A program made the translations under genes and the position numbers. Positions 35,940 through 48,439 of a stretch of 64,000 bases of DNA are shown here, piece after piece. This DNA comes from Argentina anserina (lineage: Eukaryota; Streptophyta; Magnoliopsida; Rosales; Rosaceae). The notes under the pieces are model-generated. The model had not been told where the DNA came from. It worked only from the letters and a program-made list of their open reading frames with translations, and did no database searches. The stretch lies in contig NC_065874.1 of the NCBI RefSeq assembly GCF_933775445.1, positions 13,039,001 through 13,103,000 of the forward strand, given 5' to 3'. Each line of letters begins with the position of its first letter. The first letter of the stretch is position 1.

Positions 35940-37387
35940 CTACTTTTTAAGCTCGGTTATGTCTTTAGAATGAACTTGTTGACCTGTAACTAAAGCTTGA
36001 GTAGCAGAGTTTAAATTTTGTTGCCCTTGAGCAAGGGACTTCAAAAGTTCATCATAGTTAGGTGCAGATATATTAGTCGAACCATGAACATTGGAATTAA
36101 AGGGAACAGAACCTTGAGCTACCTGGGGCTGCACAAACAAACCTGAAGGACGAGGTCCTTGATCTTGAGCATTGAACGGTTGAACATTGTTGTTCCAGCG
36201 AAAGTTGGGATGGTCTCTAAGTCCAGGATTGTATGTGTTCGAATAAGGATCATACATAGGCCTTTGTTGCCCCATGAAGTTCAACTCCTCTTCAGTTATT
36301 GCACCATTTGGACAATTCTCGGTGGTGTGATCCTTAAATGAACAAATGCCACACGCTTGAGTGTTGATGGTCGAATCATTGAATGCCTTGACTAGAATGT
36401 CAAGTTTTCTTTCCAAAGTAGCCATTTGATTCCTTGTATCAACGTCATACACCCCACGGCTCTTGCTTCCTCTCTTCTCCTTAGAACTAAATTGGCGATT
36501 GTTGTCGGCAAAGTCATCAATCAAGGTGTAAGCTTCTTGACTGGTCTTGTTCATGAATGTGCAGCCGCATGCCGAATCCACCATACTCTTGTTGGTAGTG
36601 TCAAGCCCTTCATAGAATAATTGCACCAAGTCATCCAACGAAATACCATGGTGAGGGCACTTCCTTTGTAGTTCTTGAAATTCCTCTCATGCCTCGTAGA
36701 GTGAATCACCATCCTTTTGAGTGAAATTCTGAATCTCTCTCCTTAGTCTTTTCGTGAGTTGGCAGGGAAGAATTGTTTCAAGAACTTCCTAGTCATTTCA
36801 TCCCATGTGGTGATGATTTCTGGAGGCAGAGAGTACAACCAACGCTTAGTATCGTCCTTAAGGGTAAATGGAAACAAAAGCAACCTCAAGCCTTCTTGAG
36901 ATAGATGATGAATCGATTGGAGCTTGCAAATGTCAAATAACTCCCTAAGGTGAACATTAGGGTCTTCCATTGAGGAACCAGAATACTTAGGCAGTTGCCC
37001 AAGCAATTGAACCGGCATGGAGAAGTTGGCTTCATTAGGAGGTGTGAAAGCAATGCATGAAGGTGATTCAGGGGTGGTGGGGATGAAATCATTCTTGAGT
37101 GCCATTGGAGCACCGAAAGGAACTAGGCCACGGTCTGCAATTGTGTCTGTCTCTGAATTGAAGATGAAGGGAAAGAAATGATCCTCCTCTTCTTCTGATC
37201 TAGGTGAAGAGTTCAAGATTGAATTGCTTGGAGATGATTCGAAATCTAAGGGTCCACTTGTAAAAGAGTTGTTTAAATCTCTAAGTGCTTGAATTCGATC
37301 TTTGAGCTCTTGTGTTCTCTTAGATATTTCGGACATGCATAGTTCCTGTAACATGAAAAATATAAAAGTTAGCATTGAAGAATACAA
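35940..37387 (-). pseudogene. gypsy gag, two frames
   Basis: The gag core (37387-36743) carries LLGQLPKYSGSSMEDPN and LFPFTLKDDTKRWLYSLPP, the retrotransposon gag fold. A frameshift near 36640-36740 separates it from the second part (36638-35940) with LVQLFYEGLDTTNKSMVDSA and the Cys/His motif CGICSFKDHTTENC. A single stop at 35940-35942 divides gag from the pol frame, which continues with MGQVIDFMGK. Confidence 0.82.
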
Positions 37388-38389
37388 AATGAAGACATGA
37401 ATCGTGTCCTTCCTTGTTCATATACACGACACACTTATGGAAGAGGCACGACAACTATGTTGTCATGTTACAAAGTTAGTTCTTTACGTTTACAAAGTTC
37501 ATACAATTCATAAGTTCTTTTTGCTATTTCAATGATTGAATGATCGATTGATTCTAAGTTGTAAACCGAGGTGGACGTGCGGCCTAAGTATGGATGTCTA
37601 GACACAAGATCAAGTCTTTGTTTCAGAAGGCTGTATAGCTCAATTAGAGATAGTGAACATGGTAGGACTCATTTGTTGAACTACGGAGGTTTTGCAAATT
37701 GCACAAAATGGACAGGCATCACACAAAAGATTGTGTTCAGCTCACTTCTCCAAACATGGTTTGATCCTCTCATTGGTCTTGTCAGTTTGGTTTTGCCATG
37801 AACAATTTATCGGATGAATTCAGTGACAGCCAAAGAAAGGAATTACAAACCAGTGATCTCCGTCTTTATCCAATGAAGCCAAAAGCCTAGTTCTCTCATC
37901 AACTCTTGGTACACTCCCGCCGCTAGTCAATCGTGAGTTCCTTGTCTTGTAGTTGATGAACTCGAGCAAAAGCGCGTATAAACCACATTCGCGAACTCCC
38001 TATCGACTTCATCACCGAGATGTATGTCAGTCAATAGTTCTCTGCGATTCAATTTTGGTCCCATGCACCAGGGTAATAAAAGAGCCTGCCCCTTACTCAG
38101 CTGAACTCAAACTTGGGTGTTAGACAAATCTCCAAATGTTAATAAAAACCGCCCTCAACCTCATGCAAAAACATTGGAAGAAAACATGAGGGGTTGAGGC
38201 TAATATTAACAAAAGGAACTTTACATATTCCGTTCGATTTACAACCTACAACAATCATTCATTCAATCATCAAAAGAACAACCTAAGATATATTTACTAT
38301 ATGTTATAACAAAATAAGATAAGCATATACAAATTTACAATATGAACAATGAATTCGAAATTAAAAGATTAAAGATCAATAAAGATGGA

Positions 38390-38407
38390 TCCCCGGCAAC
38401 GGCGTCA
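38390..38407 (-). other. Primer-binding site of the Athila-like element
   Basis: On the minus strand TGACGCCGTTGCCGGGGA, one base different from TGGCGCCGTTGCCGGGGA, a primer site common in Athila-type gypsy elements. It lies just inside the expected 5' LTR, marking the minus orientation. Confidence 0.75.
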
Positions 38408-38983
38408 TTTGATCGATTCGTTCTCGATCGGAGCTATTCAAGGGACCCCGTTGAAGTTGGACTACGAATCTTGACAGCATTTTCATTCTTGCATTGATTG
38501 GGCTTTTAAGTGCAAATCTTCTTCTCCTTTTTCATTGTGGAACTAGGAAGCTTTCCTTCTCAAATATGGTGGTCAATTCAAAGTGAGTATTAAATTAAAG
38601 AGGGAAGAGAGATTTTTTCAATGGTACCAACTACGCTCGAATCTATCGCCGAACGACAAAGTTATGGCAAGAATAAGAAGAATAATGAAAAAGAATAAGA
38701 AAAATAGTGAGAAACGGCAAAACAATCAGCAAAATATTTAAAATGATTTTTTTTCTAATTTTATTTGAGACTTGTTGACTTTTTTGTAATTTCCAATTAA
38801 ATGAGAAAATTATTTTTTAATTTAATTTTCTTATTTAACTTTTTTATAATTTAATATTTAATTTAGTATTAAACAATAATTTGTCCTTCTATCTTTTAAC
38901 CCACAGGTTGAGAAAAGTCGGTGCATTTCTGTCAAGACTTTTATAATCTTGTTTATTGTTTAGCTAATGATTTGTGAAAAATT

Positions 38984-39106
38984 CTAATATACATCAATGT
39001 ATGTTATATATTCTACATCCGACGATCGATATTATTTTATGAGTGGGATTAAAAAAATAATATTGTTGTCATATGTCGGATATGTGATGTATCTGATGTA
39101 TAATAG
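38984..39106. repeat. Short hairpin MITE-like repeat
   Basis: CTAATATACATCAATGTATG and CTACATCCGACGATCGATAT pair with the right arm ATGTCGGATATGTGATGTATCTGATGTATAATAG in inverted orientation around about 39045. About 123 bp, no coding content. Confidence 0.55.
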
Positions 39107-40292
39107 ATTAACCCTTGATTTGTGACTCTTATCTAACTAGCGTTGATGGGTCCATATGCTGCAACAAAATTACCATTTAATAATCAAAGCCAGCAACATT
39201 TCGTGCAAAAAGCATCATCATCAATGAAAAACAACTCAATTTTCATCGGATTTTGCCGTCCATAACTATGAAGTCTGAACACTTGAATGGGGTCAAAACC
39301 AACATTTAAAACATATCTTGGTCCTCCGTTCAACATTACCGGCTGGCCTAAGTTCCCACTGAATTTTCACCCACATCAAACTAGTCGTCTAAGGATCCGT
39401 CGTCTGAACCTTCAGATCCCCACTGTTTAATTAGTAACAAAGAACAAACAAATGGTCACTAGAACCCAATAAGAAAAGCCACAATACAACTCACCGTCGC
39501 CGGAAGGTTAATGTTACGGGAGCCAAATCCGGGGGATCAAGCTTCTCGTAGCCTTATATTCCGATGTGTCAGCTTAGTGAGACCTGCACACAACACAAGT
39601 CAAAGTCAAAGGGTCAGTGGTGCGGCAACATTTGACCGTGGGTGACGTTAATGACGATACCCGAGTAAGTAGAGAGACTACTGGATCGGCTTGCCTGCCT
39701 GCTGGGTCTTTTAGGTCTCCGGCCACTGGTCTGACGGCCGGAGTAGAAGGAGATTAAGCCAGAGATTACCCATTCGGATGTGGTATTAACAGGTAATATA
39801 TATACTAGTTAGGCTGCTACATGTGATTAACCGACATCTTTCTCAAAGATCTTAACCAAATCAAATCAAATCAAATAAGGTGCAAAACTGATATCCAGCC
39901 CAACCCTGACAATCAACGTGTCACCCACAAACCCTTTTCTTGTCGGCAACGCAACGTTTTGTTCTCTCAAACCAAATCGAACATGCAGCCCATCTGTCAC
40001 CTTCCATCTCCCAACAATATTCCTCGCCACCTTTCCCTCTCCACCATCCGCACCTTCCTCCCCGATTTCCCATTCCCACATTACACATATCGTTTCTTGT
40101 TTTCCATATCTAAACCAAAATCACATTATCGTTGCATCGATCTCCCCTTATATTCCAATCTCTCACCAAACTCTCTCACCCCCAACATTCTCTCTCCCTA
40201 ACTTTGTCTATCTTCTCTCCCCCGTCTTTAGTGCTAAATAATTCCCACCTTCGGCTGCGGCCTTCCCCATTTAGGCGACGAGACGGATCACC
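39107..40292. other. Intergenic and DUF1223 promoter
   Basis: No gene. From about 39900 the sequence becomes C/T-rich, with repeated CTCTC, consistent with a promoter/5' leader of the DUF1223 gene. The overlapping open frames at 39918-40437 arise from this CT-rich composition. Confidence 0.45.
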
Positions 40293-41430
40293 ATGGGGCG
40301 ACGTCGTCTCTTCGCCTGCTTTGGAAAAGGCCACTCCTCTTCCTCCCCCTCCTCCCCGGCTGCGCGCGACAGACGCACGTCAGCAGTATCCGCTGACGTC
40401 TCGGCCGAAGAGCATAGGAAGAGCGGGCCGGTGTTAGTGGAGCTGTTCTCGTCGCAGGGCTGCTCCACATCACCGGTGGCGGAGCTACTCTTGTCAAGGC
40501 TTGGGAGAGGGGATTTCAACAGGAGTGATGTGCCTCCGGTGGTGGTGCTGGCGTACCACGTCGACTACTGGGACTACATGGGGTGGAAGGACCCCTACGG
40601 TTCGAGCCAGTGGACCGTTCGGCAAAAGAATTACATAGAGGCCTTGAGGCTCGACACCATGTTCACGCCGCAGGTGGTGGTTCAGGGAACAGCTCAATGT
40701 GTCGGCAACGATGAGAATGATTTGCTAACATGCATCAAGCAGGCTCCTAGATATGCTGCACCCACGTTCCAGGTTAGTAACCATTTTCTTTTCTTAATGC
40801 AAAATGTTGTTGAACTCGCTAAAACAAATTCCATAATTTTAACAAAAGAAAGGTCCCACCGAGATTTGAACTCGGGTTACTGGATTCAGAGTCCAATGTC
40901 CTGACCACTACTAGACCGTGGGACCGAATATATTCCTTAATGGTAACGTTTTCGAAAATGGTAACTTTTCCTTCTACACAAAACATGCACCAAAATATTC
41001 CTTAAATCTTTTATGGGTTTTATCAGCCCAAAAATGAGGCATTTTTGATTCCTAAAACTTTATTTTGGTGGATCAGGCAAGTTTTGAGAGATCTTCAGAC
41101 TCCCTGCAAGTATCTCTTACAGGAGCCTTAAGGACAAAGGTGGATGGCAATGGTGCCAATGTGATGGTGGCGCTCTATGAAAGTGGGTTAGTCACTAACT
41201 GCCCCTCGGGGGAGAACAAAGGACGCGTCCTGTCGAACGATTATGTTGTACGAAGACTCGAAAAGCTTTGCACAGTGAAGGACGTCCCAGCCAAGAAGAC
41301 CATTTCAGGGACTGTTACCTTCCCATTATGGGAAAGCTTCAATGCTACAAAATGTGGGATGATCGTCTTCATTCAAAGCAGCTCGCATCAAATATATAGT
41401 TCGCAGAAGTTTCAGCTGCCGGAGAATTAA
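40293..41430 (+). CDS. DUF1223 protein (thioredoxin-like fold)
   Basis: Two exons, 40293-40772 (160 codons) and 41077-41430 (117 codons plus stop), joined in phase 0 across a GT-AG intron; 277 aa. A basic, Ser-rich N-terminus of about 45 residues precedes the DUF1223 core with VLVELFSSQGCSTSPVAE (Cys57), VVVLAYHVDYWDYMGWKDP and TPQVVVQGTAQCVG; exon 2 supplies the C-terminal beta-rich part (VSLTGALRTKVDGNG, SGTVTFPLWESFNATKCG). The family has a thioredoxin-like fold but no assigned reaction, so no function is claimed. The N-terminus does not look like a clear transit or signal peptide. The intron hosts a tRNA gene on the other strand. Confidence 0.92.
40852..40925 (-). tRNA. tRNA-Gln (anticodon CTG)
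   Basis: On the minus strand the 74-nt sequence folds fully: acceptor GGTCCCA/TGGGACC (7 bp), D stem GTCT/GGAC, anticodon stem TTGGA/TCCAG with loop CTCTGAA (anticodon CTG), and T arm CCGAG-TTCAAAT-CTCGG. There is no intron. The T-rich TTTCTTTTG right after the 3' end serves as a Pol III terminator. The D loop is about two bases longer than in common plant tRNA-Gln. It lies wholly inside the DUF1223 intron, antisense to that gene. Confidence 0.93.
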
Positions 41431-42515
41431 GAAGTCACAGGGATTGAAATGCTTGTCGATATATTATCTGCTCTTGTGCTCAGGCAAGAAGGCAGCCGGC
41501 CGAGACCTGTGGGCATTATGTACAGGATGTGTTGATGGTAGGGTACTGGTTTGCTTCCTTTTGAATAGTAGAATATGGGAGAGAAATTTGCTTTCGTTAT
41601 GTTTACATTCTTTCAGATTCCACATTGAGTGTTTGAATCAATATTTTTGTGTTCCAGTATCTGAGAGATGATGATACATTACAATTTCTTTGATTTTATC
41701 TTCATATGCTTTCCTTTCTGTGTGCCTAATTGATATGCCCTGTTAACGGAATAGGGTAGCACTGGAATACTTTTCTTTTGAAAATGCCCTGTTAGGATAT
41801 GACTGCAACAAGTCCAACCTCACTTGAATATAACGGTATTACAGCATTCAAATAACACATATCCGCATTGGTAGTACCCGAGAATGAATAGCTTGAAGAA
41901 ATAAGTCAAGCATGCACGCAAATATGTCAAATGGAAACAGAACGGGAATCAGAATGAGAGAGGCTAATGGAAACAGAAACGGAAAGTCGAGATGAGAAAA
42001 AACACTAATTGGAGATTAAAGAGAAGCTCATAACATCGCAGAGCAGCCGTCTTTCCCTCTCAAGCGGAGAAGACTGGTTACATGTCCGATCCGCGTTCTT
42101 CTCGACAGATTAAGCTACTTACTAGAGTTCGGGTATTGAACAAACGGGTGGCAATAGCTAAAGTGAAGCAAAAATGACAATGTTGAATAGGACACACAAG
42201 ATATGGAACTTGCGTGAAATCTAATCGAAGTTCTTACTCTACTGAAATTCAAAAAACGAAAGGGCATCTTGAACATAAGAATATACATAAATGCTGATAC
42301 CAAAGTCATCCACCCTTTTCATCCCAAGACAAAACTCTCATTATGTACAAGACAACATATTATTTCTCAGCTACCATAACTAAGAGTGACTATTACTTCT
42401 CCACCTTCCTCTACCGCTTATCCAGAGATTGATGAGCAGAAAGAATGCAATGTTACACCACAACAAAATCTCATCAAAGCCAAATTAACTTGTAACAAAG
42501 GCTAATATTCAGGGT
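41431..42515. other. Convergent 3' flanks of DUF1223 and VAP4
   Basis: The two flanking genes end towards each other here. The DNA likely holds both 3' UTRs. Short open frames in it lack protein character. Confidence 0.45.
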
Positions 42516-44125
42516 TTAACCTGAACCTACTGCTTCAACCTGCTGTCGTGCCAAGTATTTTTCCCTTCGCTCCTTCTGAAAAGAACAAATCAGAACATAT
42601 TAGAGAAAAAGAACATGAAATTTTATACTCTTTCTACTGAAATACACAGATCAGAGGTAATAGGTTATACCCATTCATCTATTACAAGGCCTTCACCCAC
42701 ATCACGAGGACCAGTGTCTGCAGGAGGTTTCTTGCGCACTTCAAGTGTGGCCTCAGCTTCAGCCAACTGCCTCTTCAGTTTTTCTAGAGACTGACACAAC
42801 AATGTCATTATTAGAATATTCCCAAATTCAGAAGAAAAAACTACTATTAAACGAATCAGTTTTAACTTACAGGACTAGGGTGCTGTGCATCTAAAAATAC
42901 AACCCGCAAAATTCGCTCAACCGCAACTAGATCCCTTTGCTCATCAAACTGTATCAACAAAAGTGCAAGTTAAATAACGCAATGCAGGCATCAAAACAAT
43001 AAAATTGAAACCGACACTCAAACTTCCTGAAAGTATATGCACCGAGTACACAAGAAGCCACAGCGAGCACAAAGGAGGTGAAACTTACCAGCTCAGGAGC
43101 ATAGTCCGTTTCAGCTTTAACCTTCAGACTCATGATCTTGAACTTCACCTTGGCCTTCTGATCCGCATTTTTGTCATTGCTGTCAGGTTGTTCCACAAAC
43201 CTAAACACTGCCATCAACATAACCATAATCAACAACACCATAAAACAGAGGCTGTAAAAATGTCATTCTAGCTATCACTACAATATCAAGATGATACATT
43301 GTCGCAAATGCAAGACCATACCCGTAGCGATTAGGCCCTCTCCCGGAGCAAGAATACCACCCGGAGGACGCATGTAACAGCTTTTCGGTGCAGTAGTTTG
43401 AAACTGAAACATACGAATCATTAAAAATATATATAGACGAAAGTTGCAACATCTAACAAATACAATGCATCAAAATCTTTGCTCAAACTTGTAACTGAAA
43501 AAAACCACCTTGAAAGCAACATGAGACTTGCTATTGTTCTTTAGCCGAATTGCGCTCTTCACTTGTTTCCCAGGTTCATCTTCAACACATCAAAACACAA
43601 ACGATCAGCTCTACAGTAAAACTTTTGCAGCAAAAAAGAAAATTACTGCGAAGAGAAATCATAAACCAAGTGCTTTTTCACGAAGCACTTTACGAAAACG
43701 CAGGAAGAGTTAAACGACAAGCCAAGACGTAATAAGAAAATCAAAAACCGAAAATCAAGAATGTTCAGCACTTGACATAACGTCACAGAAAATGATTAAA
43801 AATCACAACAAGTCTACAGAAGCGTTGAACTTGATTAAGAGTGAAACCACGACGTACAGGGGAAGTAGAGCTTGCTGGCGGGGTCGAGCCGGAGCCGGCG
43901 CCGCGGCGGGAGGAGCGATCTCGCGACGGACGACACCGTTTTCGGCTTGGATTTCAATTCCAGTACTGCGCCGCCGCTCTGTAGGATCTGAGTCGACGAC
44001 GAGGTTTGGGAACCGGACTGCCAGAACGGGCAGAGAGAGAAGCGGTTGCCGTCGGGCTGCGACCTCTGCTGGCGGCGGTGGTGGTGGGAGTAGGAGTGGC
44101 TGTAGTCGTGGTGGCGGTGGTCCAT
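42516..44125 (-). CDS. Vesicle-associated protein 4 (VAP4-type MSP-domain protein)
   Basis: Seven exons on the minus strand: 44125-43858, 43579-43509, 43403-43322, 43207-43089, 42948-42871, 42790-42671, 42575-42516. All sites are GT-AG and the phases close to 265 aa. The N-terminus is rich in His/Ser/Tyr, then VARSLLPPRRRLRLDP leads into the MSP domain (KLYFPYEPGKQVKSAIRLKN, SCYMRPPGGILAPGE, VKFKIMSLKVKAETDYAPEL), followed by a helical tail (LEKLKRQLAEAEATLE) ending EGLVIDEWKERREKYL. VAP proteins bind FFAT-motif partners at membrane contact sites; the plant VAP4 group has this short tail, and no transmembrane segment is visible here. Intact. Confidence 0.94.
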
Positions 44126-45930
44126 GGTTGATTTCTTATTCGCCGGAATATGACACGTGGCGGCTTTACGCCATTGAAATGGATGTCGGTGATAATTGAG
44201 TCTATCTGTCTGGGAATTTTATCTGAGAATTTCTCTGAAGGTGGTGGTTGCAACTTGTGAAGTGAGCCAGAGGGTGTGAGGCACATAAATCTGTTAGGAG
44301 GGTGTGTTCCGGTGCTTCTCATTTGATTCCACCTTGACACGCGGAGGTTTATTATTGGTTGTTTCGGGGAGCCACGTGTGTTTGATTGGGGACTCTGACT
44401 TTTTCGCATGGCGTACAGTGTGTCGTTGTTTGACAATTCTGTGTGGCTGAGTGCGACGTGTCGTTGGAGGGAAATTATTTATGGTAAAGATTGGCATATA
44501 TTCTCGTCCCTAACTAATTTACTTTTGGGCTAAGCCTTTTTCCTTGTTTGGTTGAATTATGCGAGAATATGAAGTTATTAGATTCCAAGCAATTGTGAAT
44601 GACATCACTCCTACAATAGTGTGAGTCCTTTTAATTTTGAGTCTTAGTCATGAGAACATACTTTTCGTGATAGAATCGAGCAATTATCATATAGTTAGAG
44701 ATTATCCATCTATTGTGTATATGTGATCTTGATTATTTAGGAATGAATAAAGATTTAACGCTACGTGAGTCAATTTTTAAGACTACTTGTATGTAGGTTG
44801 TCAATGGGTTGTGTCGCGTAAAGGTGTCAGTCGTGTCATAAAATGTAAACTCAAATCCAACCCATTTAATAATCATGTCAAAAATTTAAACTCAAACTCA
44901 ACCTATTTATTAAATGGGTTACATGTTTCCAACATGTTTAACCTATTTAATAACTATATCATGTCGTTTTAGATAAGATAACTAACTAAAATAAGAATCA
45001 AACAAAAATTTTCAATGTATTACCCAAAATTCTAGTTCAAAATGATAAAAGACTTAATAAACCATTATATACATATAATGTCACCATTTTAAATTGTATG
45101 TGTACGCTATTTTATATACAATTTAGTTCAACATTTTTATTAAGCGTGTCATGCGGTTAATTTTGTGTTAGTAGATTGGCAACCCGCTTTTTAATTGTGT
45201 GAGTTCAACCCACTTTATTTCGTGTGGTTTTGAGTCGTATTATCATGTCGTGTTAGAATTGACAACCCTAACTAACTGTCTATAATTTGTGGAGACTACT
45301 CAATTAACCTCGCTCTATTGAGGTTCCACAAAGACCTTATAATGTCCGGTTGTTTCTGTCTTGTTATCTTTTTCATTTTCCATTACCGAATTCATTGGGA
45401 TCTTACCTCAACTAAAAGAGCCTGACCCAATGCTTCTTAAGTTGAATTTCTTTTGGAATTGGTGACTAGATTGCACAAAGACCTTATAATGTAGGGTATA
45501 TATGTGTTGAATATTTGATTCCACATTTTAATTTGAGTGGATAATGATGACATTTTGACAAGGGTTAATGTGATGGGGAATTCATTAATAATAAATCGGT
45601 TGGGGTGGGTATGGTCCTTAATAATGTTGGTTTGCAAATTAGGTGTGGGTTTTTGTGAAGGGATTTATAAGAGTGGACAAAACTTTGGTGGTTTTTGTGC
45701 AGTGCCTTAAGGAAGTAGCAGATTTGTGGCTAAGGTTGTCGGTGAGTATTTAGTGTGGAGGTTAGGAATTGATTGGTGAATCATGAGATTTGTTGTGTGC
45801 TTAATTGAGTTGTTGTGTGGATTAAAAATGTTGTTGGCCGGTTGGGTTGGGCTTACAAGATAAAGAGCATTTCTCACTTTGATATGAATGATGTAAAATT
45901 GTTTGATGTCAAAATGCTGTAAATGATTGT
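44126..45930. promoter_or_regulatory. VAP4 upstream region and intergenic DNA
   Basis: Two CACGTG cores lie upstream of the VAP4 start (GACACGTGGCGG at 44152-44163 and GCCACGTGTG near 44371), typical of G-box/ABRE sites. This is motif reading only. From about 44790 to 45260 the DNA has GGGTTGT/CGTGTC phrases resembling decayed MITE ends; no gene is seen. Confidence 0.4.
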
Positions 45931-45935
45931 AAAAA

Positions 45936-46180
45936 CCTAGGGCTCGTCAACGGGCCGGGCCCGGCCCATTAGTGACGGGTCCGGATCGGGTCGGGCCTTA
46001 ATAAATTTAAATAAATGGCGGGCCGAGCCGGGTATTTTAAAAAATACGAAGATCCAAGTTCGCCCATCTAAGACGGGCCTTACGGGATTTTGCGGGCCGG
46101 GCCGGGTCGGGCCTTGCGGGCTTTTACGGGCCGGGCCTTACCAGCTTGTATTAGAAAAACAATATAATACTCTAATTTAA
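45936..46180. repeat. GGGCC-rich repeat block, left
   Basis: Starts GGGCTCGTCAACGGGCCGGG and is full of GGGCCGGGCC and GCGGGCTTTTACGGG phrases, a composition and wording seen at the ends of many plant hAT MITEs. The same phrases recur at 50410-50610. Confidence 0.6.
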
Positions 46181-46190
46181 GGGTTTGAAA

Positions 46191-48176
46191 TAGGGGTGGA
46201 CACGGGTCCATTCGGTTTGGTTTTGGACAAAACCCATAACTCAACCCAAATTTTAAATTCGGTTCGGTTTTTCTATTTTAGAGACTGTGACCCACAACCC
46301 AATCCAACCCGTACGGTTCAGTTCGGTTCGGTTTTTTTTCGGTTTTACCCGTATGTAAAATACGTAATATTATATATTAATTTTAAAAGTTCAAAATTTA
46401 ACATAAAGATGAAAAACTAATAGTCTAATGATTATTTCATACCTAATTAACTTATGCCTCATCATTTAGCCCGTGGATCTGAAATGCTTGCCGAGGCCCG
46501 CAAGCCCGATGGGTTTTTACCCGAAAACAACACTAATATGTCATAAATGAAGACCCATTACCAATATGCAAACACTAAAAGTCGTTTGCATATATGAAAT
46601 CACCTAATTTTTGTCACTGATTGTGTGCGGTCGCACCAAAAAAATCCATTTGGCAAAGCCCCGGTCAATGAGGATTTTAATATGTCAAAACGCCTTTTTT
46701 TACCATAAGTATGGACGATCAATCAATATCCAAATCAGACGAAATTTTTACGGGTTCCCTAAATATATGTACTGATTACATCTGCTGGTGTCGATCAACC
46801 ATATTTCGAACTGGAGTTATCGATTGCTGAAGTGTCCACTAATGTATCATACCTTTATATTAGATTTATAATAAAACTATCGCATTATGAAGCGACTATA
46901 TTAAGGAAACTTTTAGGGATCGATCGACACCATCCGATGTGATCAGTATATATATTTAGTGACCATGTAAAAATTTCATCCAATTCGGACCTAATTTGAC
47001 CGTCAGAATTTCCGGTAAACTGAAAACACCACTAATTTGTCCTAAAGGAGAATCCATTACAAAGATGCGAACGCCGAAAGCCGTTTGCATATCTGAAGTC
47101 ACATAATTTTTGTTACCTATCTTGCGCGGTCGCACTGAATAAATCTATTTGGCAAAGCCCCGGTCAATGAGGTTTTATTATGTGAAAACGCATTTTTTTT
47201 GGTTGACCGTAGGTACGAACGGTCAAACCATGTCCAAAATGGACGAAATTTTTACGGGGTCCCTAAATATATATACCAATCACATCTGCTCGTGTCGATC
47301 GACTAATATTTCGAATTAGAGTTGACGATCACCTAAGTGTCAACTAATGTATCATAACCTTTTATATTATGTTTAAAATAAAACTATCGCATTATGAAGC
47401 GACTATATGAAGGAAACTTCTAGGGATCGATCGACACCAGCCGATGTCATCGTTATATATATTTAGTGACCCTATAAAAATTTCATCCAATTTGGACCTC
47501 ATTTAACTGTCGGAATTTTTGGTAAATCGAAAACATCACTATTATGCCATAAGGGAGGACCTATTACAAATATGCGAACGCCGAAAGCCGTTTGCATATC
47601 TGAAATCACCTAATTTTTGTTACTTATCATGCGCGGTCGCACTGAAGAAATCTATTTGGCAAAGCCCCGTTCAATGAGGTTTTATTATGTGAAAACGCCT
47701 CTTTTTTGGTTGACCGTATGTACGAACGGTCAAACCATGTCCAAAATGGACGAAATTTTTACGGGGTCCCTAAATATATATACCAATCACATCTGCTATT
47801 ATCGATCGACCATATTTCGCATTATGAAGGAAGCAAGACGGCTAAATAATGCGCCTCTTATACATTAGGTCAATTAGGTTAGAAATTATGTGCGGCTGTG
47901 AGGCCGACCACACTATTTTTTTATTAAAAAATAATAATAATGTAAAATTATAAATATGACAAAATGATGTTGTTTTGTAACGTTGACCATTGACTTCGGG
48001 TTGTTCGGGTCGGTTCGGTTTCTAAGGGACTGAACCCAAAACCCAACCCAAATAGAATCGGTTCGGTTCGATTTTTTTATTTTCGGTTCGGTTTGATTCG
48101 GGTTTCGGTTTGTTCGGATTCGGTTTGGGTTCGGATCCGGTTTTTTTCGATTTTCGGGTCAGTTTGTCCACCCCTA
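46191..48176. mobile_element. hAT-like element, 8-bp target duplication
   Basis: The ends TAGGGGTGGACA and TGTCCACCCCTA are perfect 12-bp inverted repeats, flanked by GTTTGAAA at 46183-46190 and 48177-48184. The subterminal regions are rich in GGTTCGGTT. The interior (46520-47830) is occupied by 505-bp repeat units, so the element has either captured or been invaded by them. No transposase is recognised. Confidence 0.8.
46530..47830 (+). repeat. 505-bp repeat array, direct orientation, about 2.6 copies
   Basis: Landmarks such as TCGATC..CCATATTTCG occur near 46790, 47295 and 47801 (period about 505 bp). Each unit holds GCAAAGCCCCGGTCAATGAG, ACGAAATTTTTACGGG, CCCTAAATATATA and AAACTATCGCATTATGAAGC. 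Each unit is itself partly self-complementary around GGTGTCGATC/GATCGACACC. No coding capacity. Confidence 0.85.
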
Positions 48177-48439
48177 GTTTGAAACAATAAAAAAATTATT
48201 AGAAAACATTCTAAAACAAAAGTCACAAATAAATTCTAGTTTCGAAATATTGTCGATCGACACCAATAAATAAATTCGGTTTGTTCGGATTCGGTTTGGG
48301 TTCGGATCCGGTTTTTTTCGATTTTCGGGTCAGTTTGTCCACCCCTAGTTTGAAACAATAAAAAAATTATTAGAAAACATTCTAAAACAAAAGTCACAAA
48401 TAAATTCTAGTTTCGAAATATTGTCGATCGACACCAATA
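48104..48439 (+). repeat. 171-bp direct duplication, apparently perfect
   Basis: The sequence from 48104 is repeated from 48275 with an offset of 171 bp, and I see no mismatch over about 165 bp. It includes the right hAT terminus TGTCCACCCCTAGTTTGAAA, so that terminus and target site are present twice. Confidence 0.9.

Larger units (their letters stand above)
30869..38407 (-). mobile_element. Decayed Athila-like Ty3/gypsy element
   Basis: Read on the minus strand the order is primer-binding site (38407-38390), gag, protease, reverse transcriptase, RNase H, integrase end, then a long noncoding 3' region. The primer site TGACGCCGTTGCCGGGGA has one mismatch to the form common in plant gypsy elements. 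The 5' LTR should start at about 38408 and run right; its outer end is unclear. No matching 3' LTR is seen; the left side is cut by the Tat-like LTR. A (TA)n run lies at about 31263-31290 in the noncoding part. Confidence 0.8.

Noticed and set aside
39918..40437. Several frames before the DUF1223 start
   Set aside because: CT-rich leader or promoter sequence open in all three frames; the DUF1223 ATG at 40293 with its domain is the real start.
43792..44199. 135-codon plus-strand frame opposite VAP4 exon 1
   Set aside because: Gly/Arg-rich shadow of the VAP4 first exon on the other strand.
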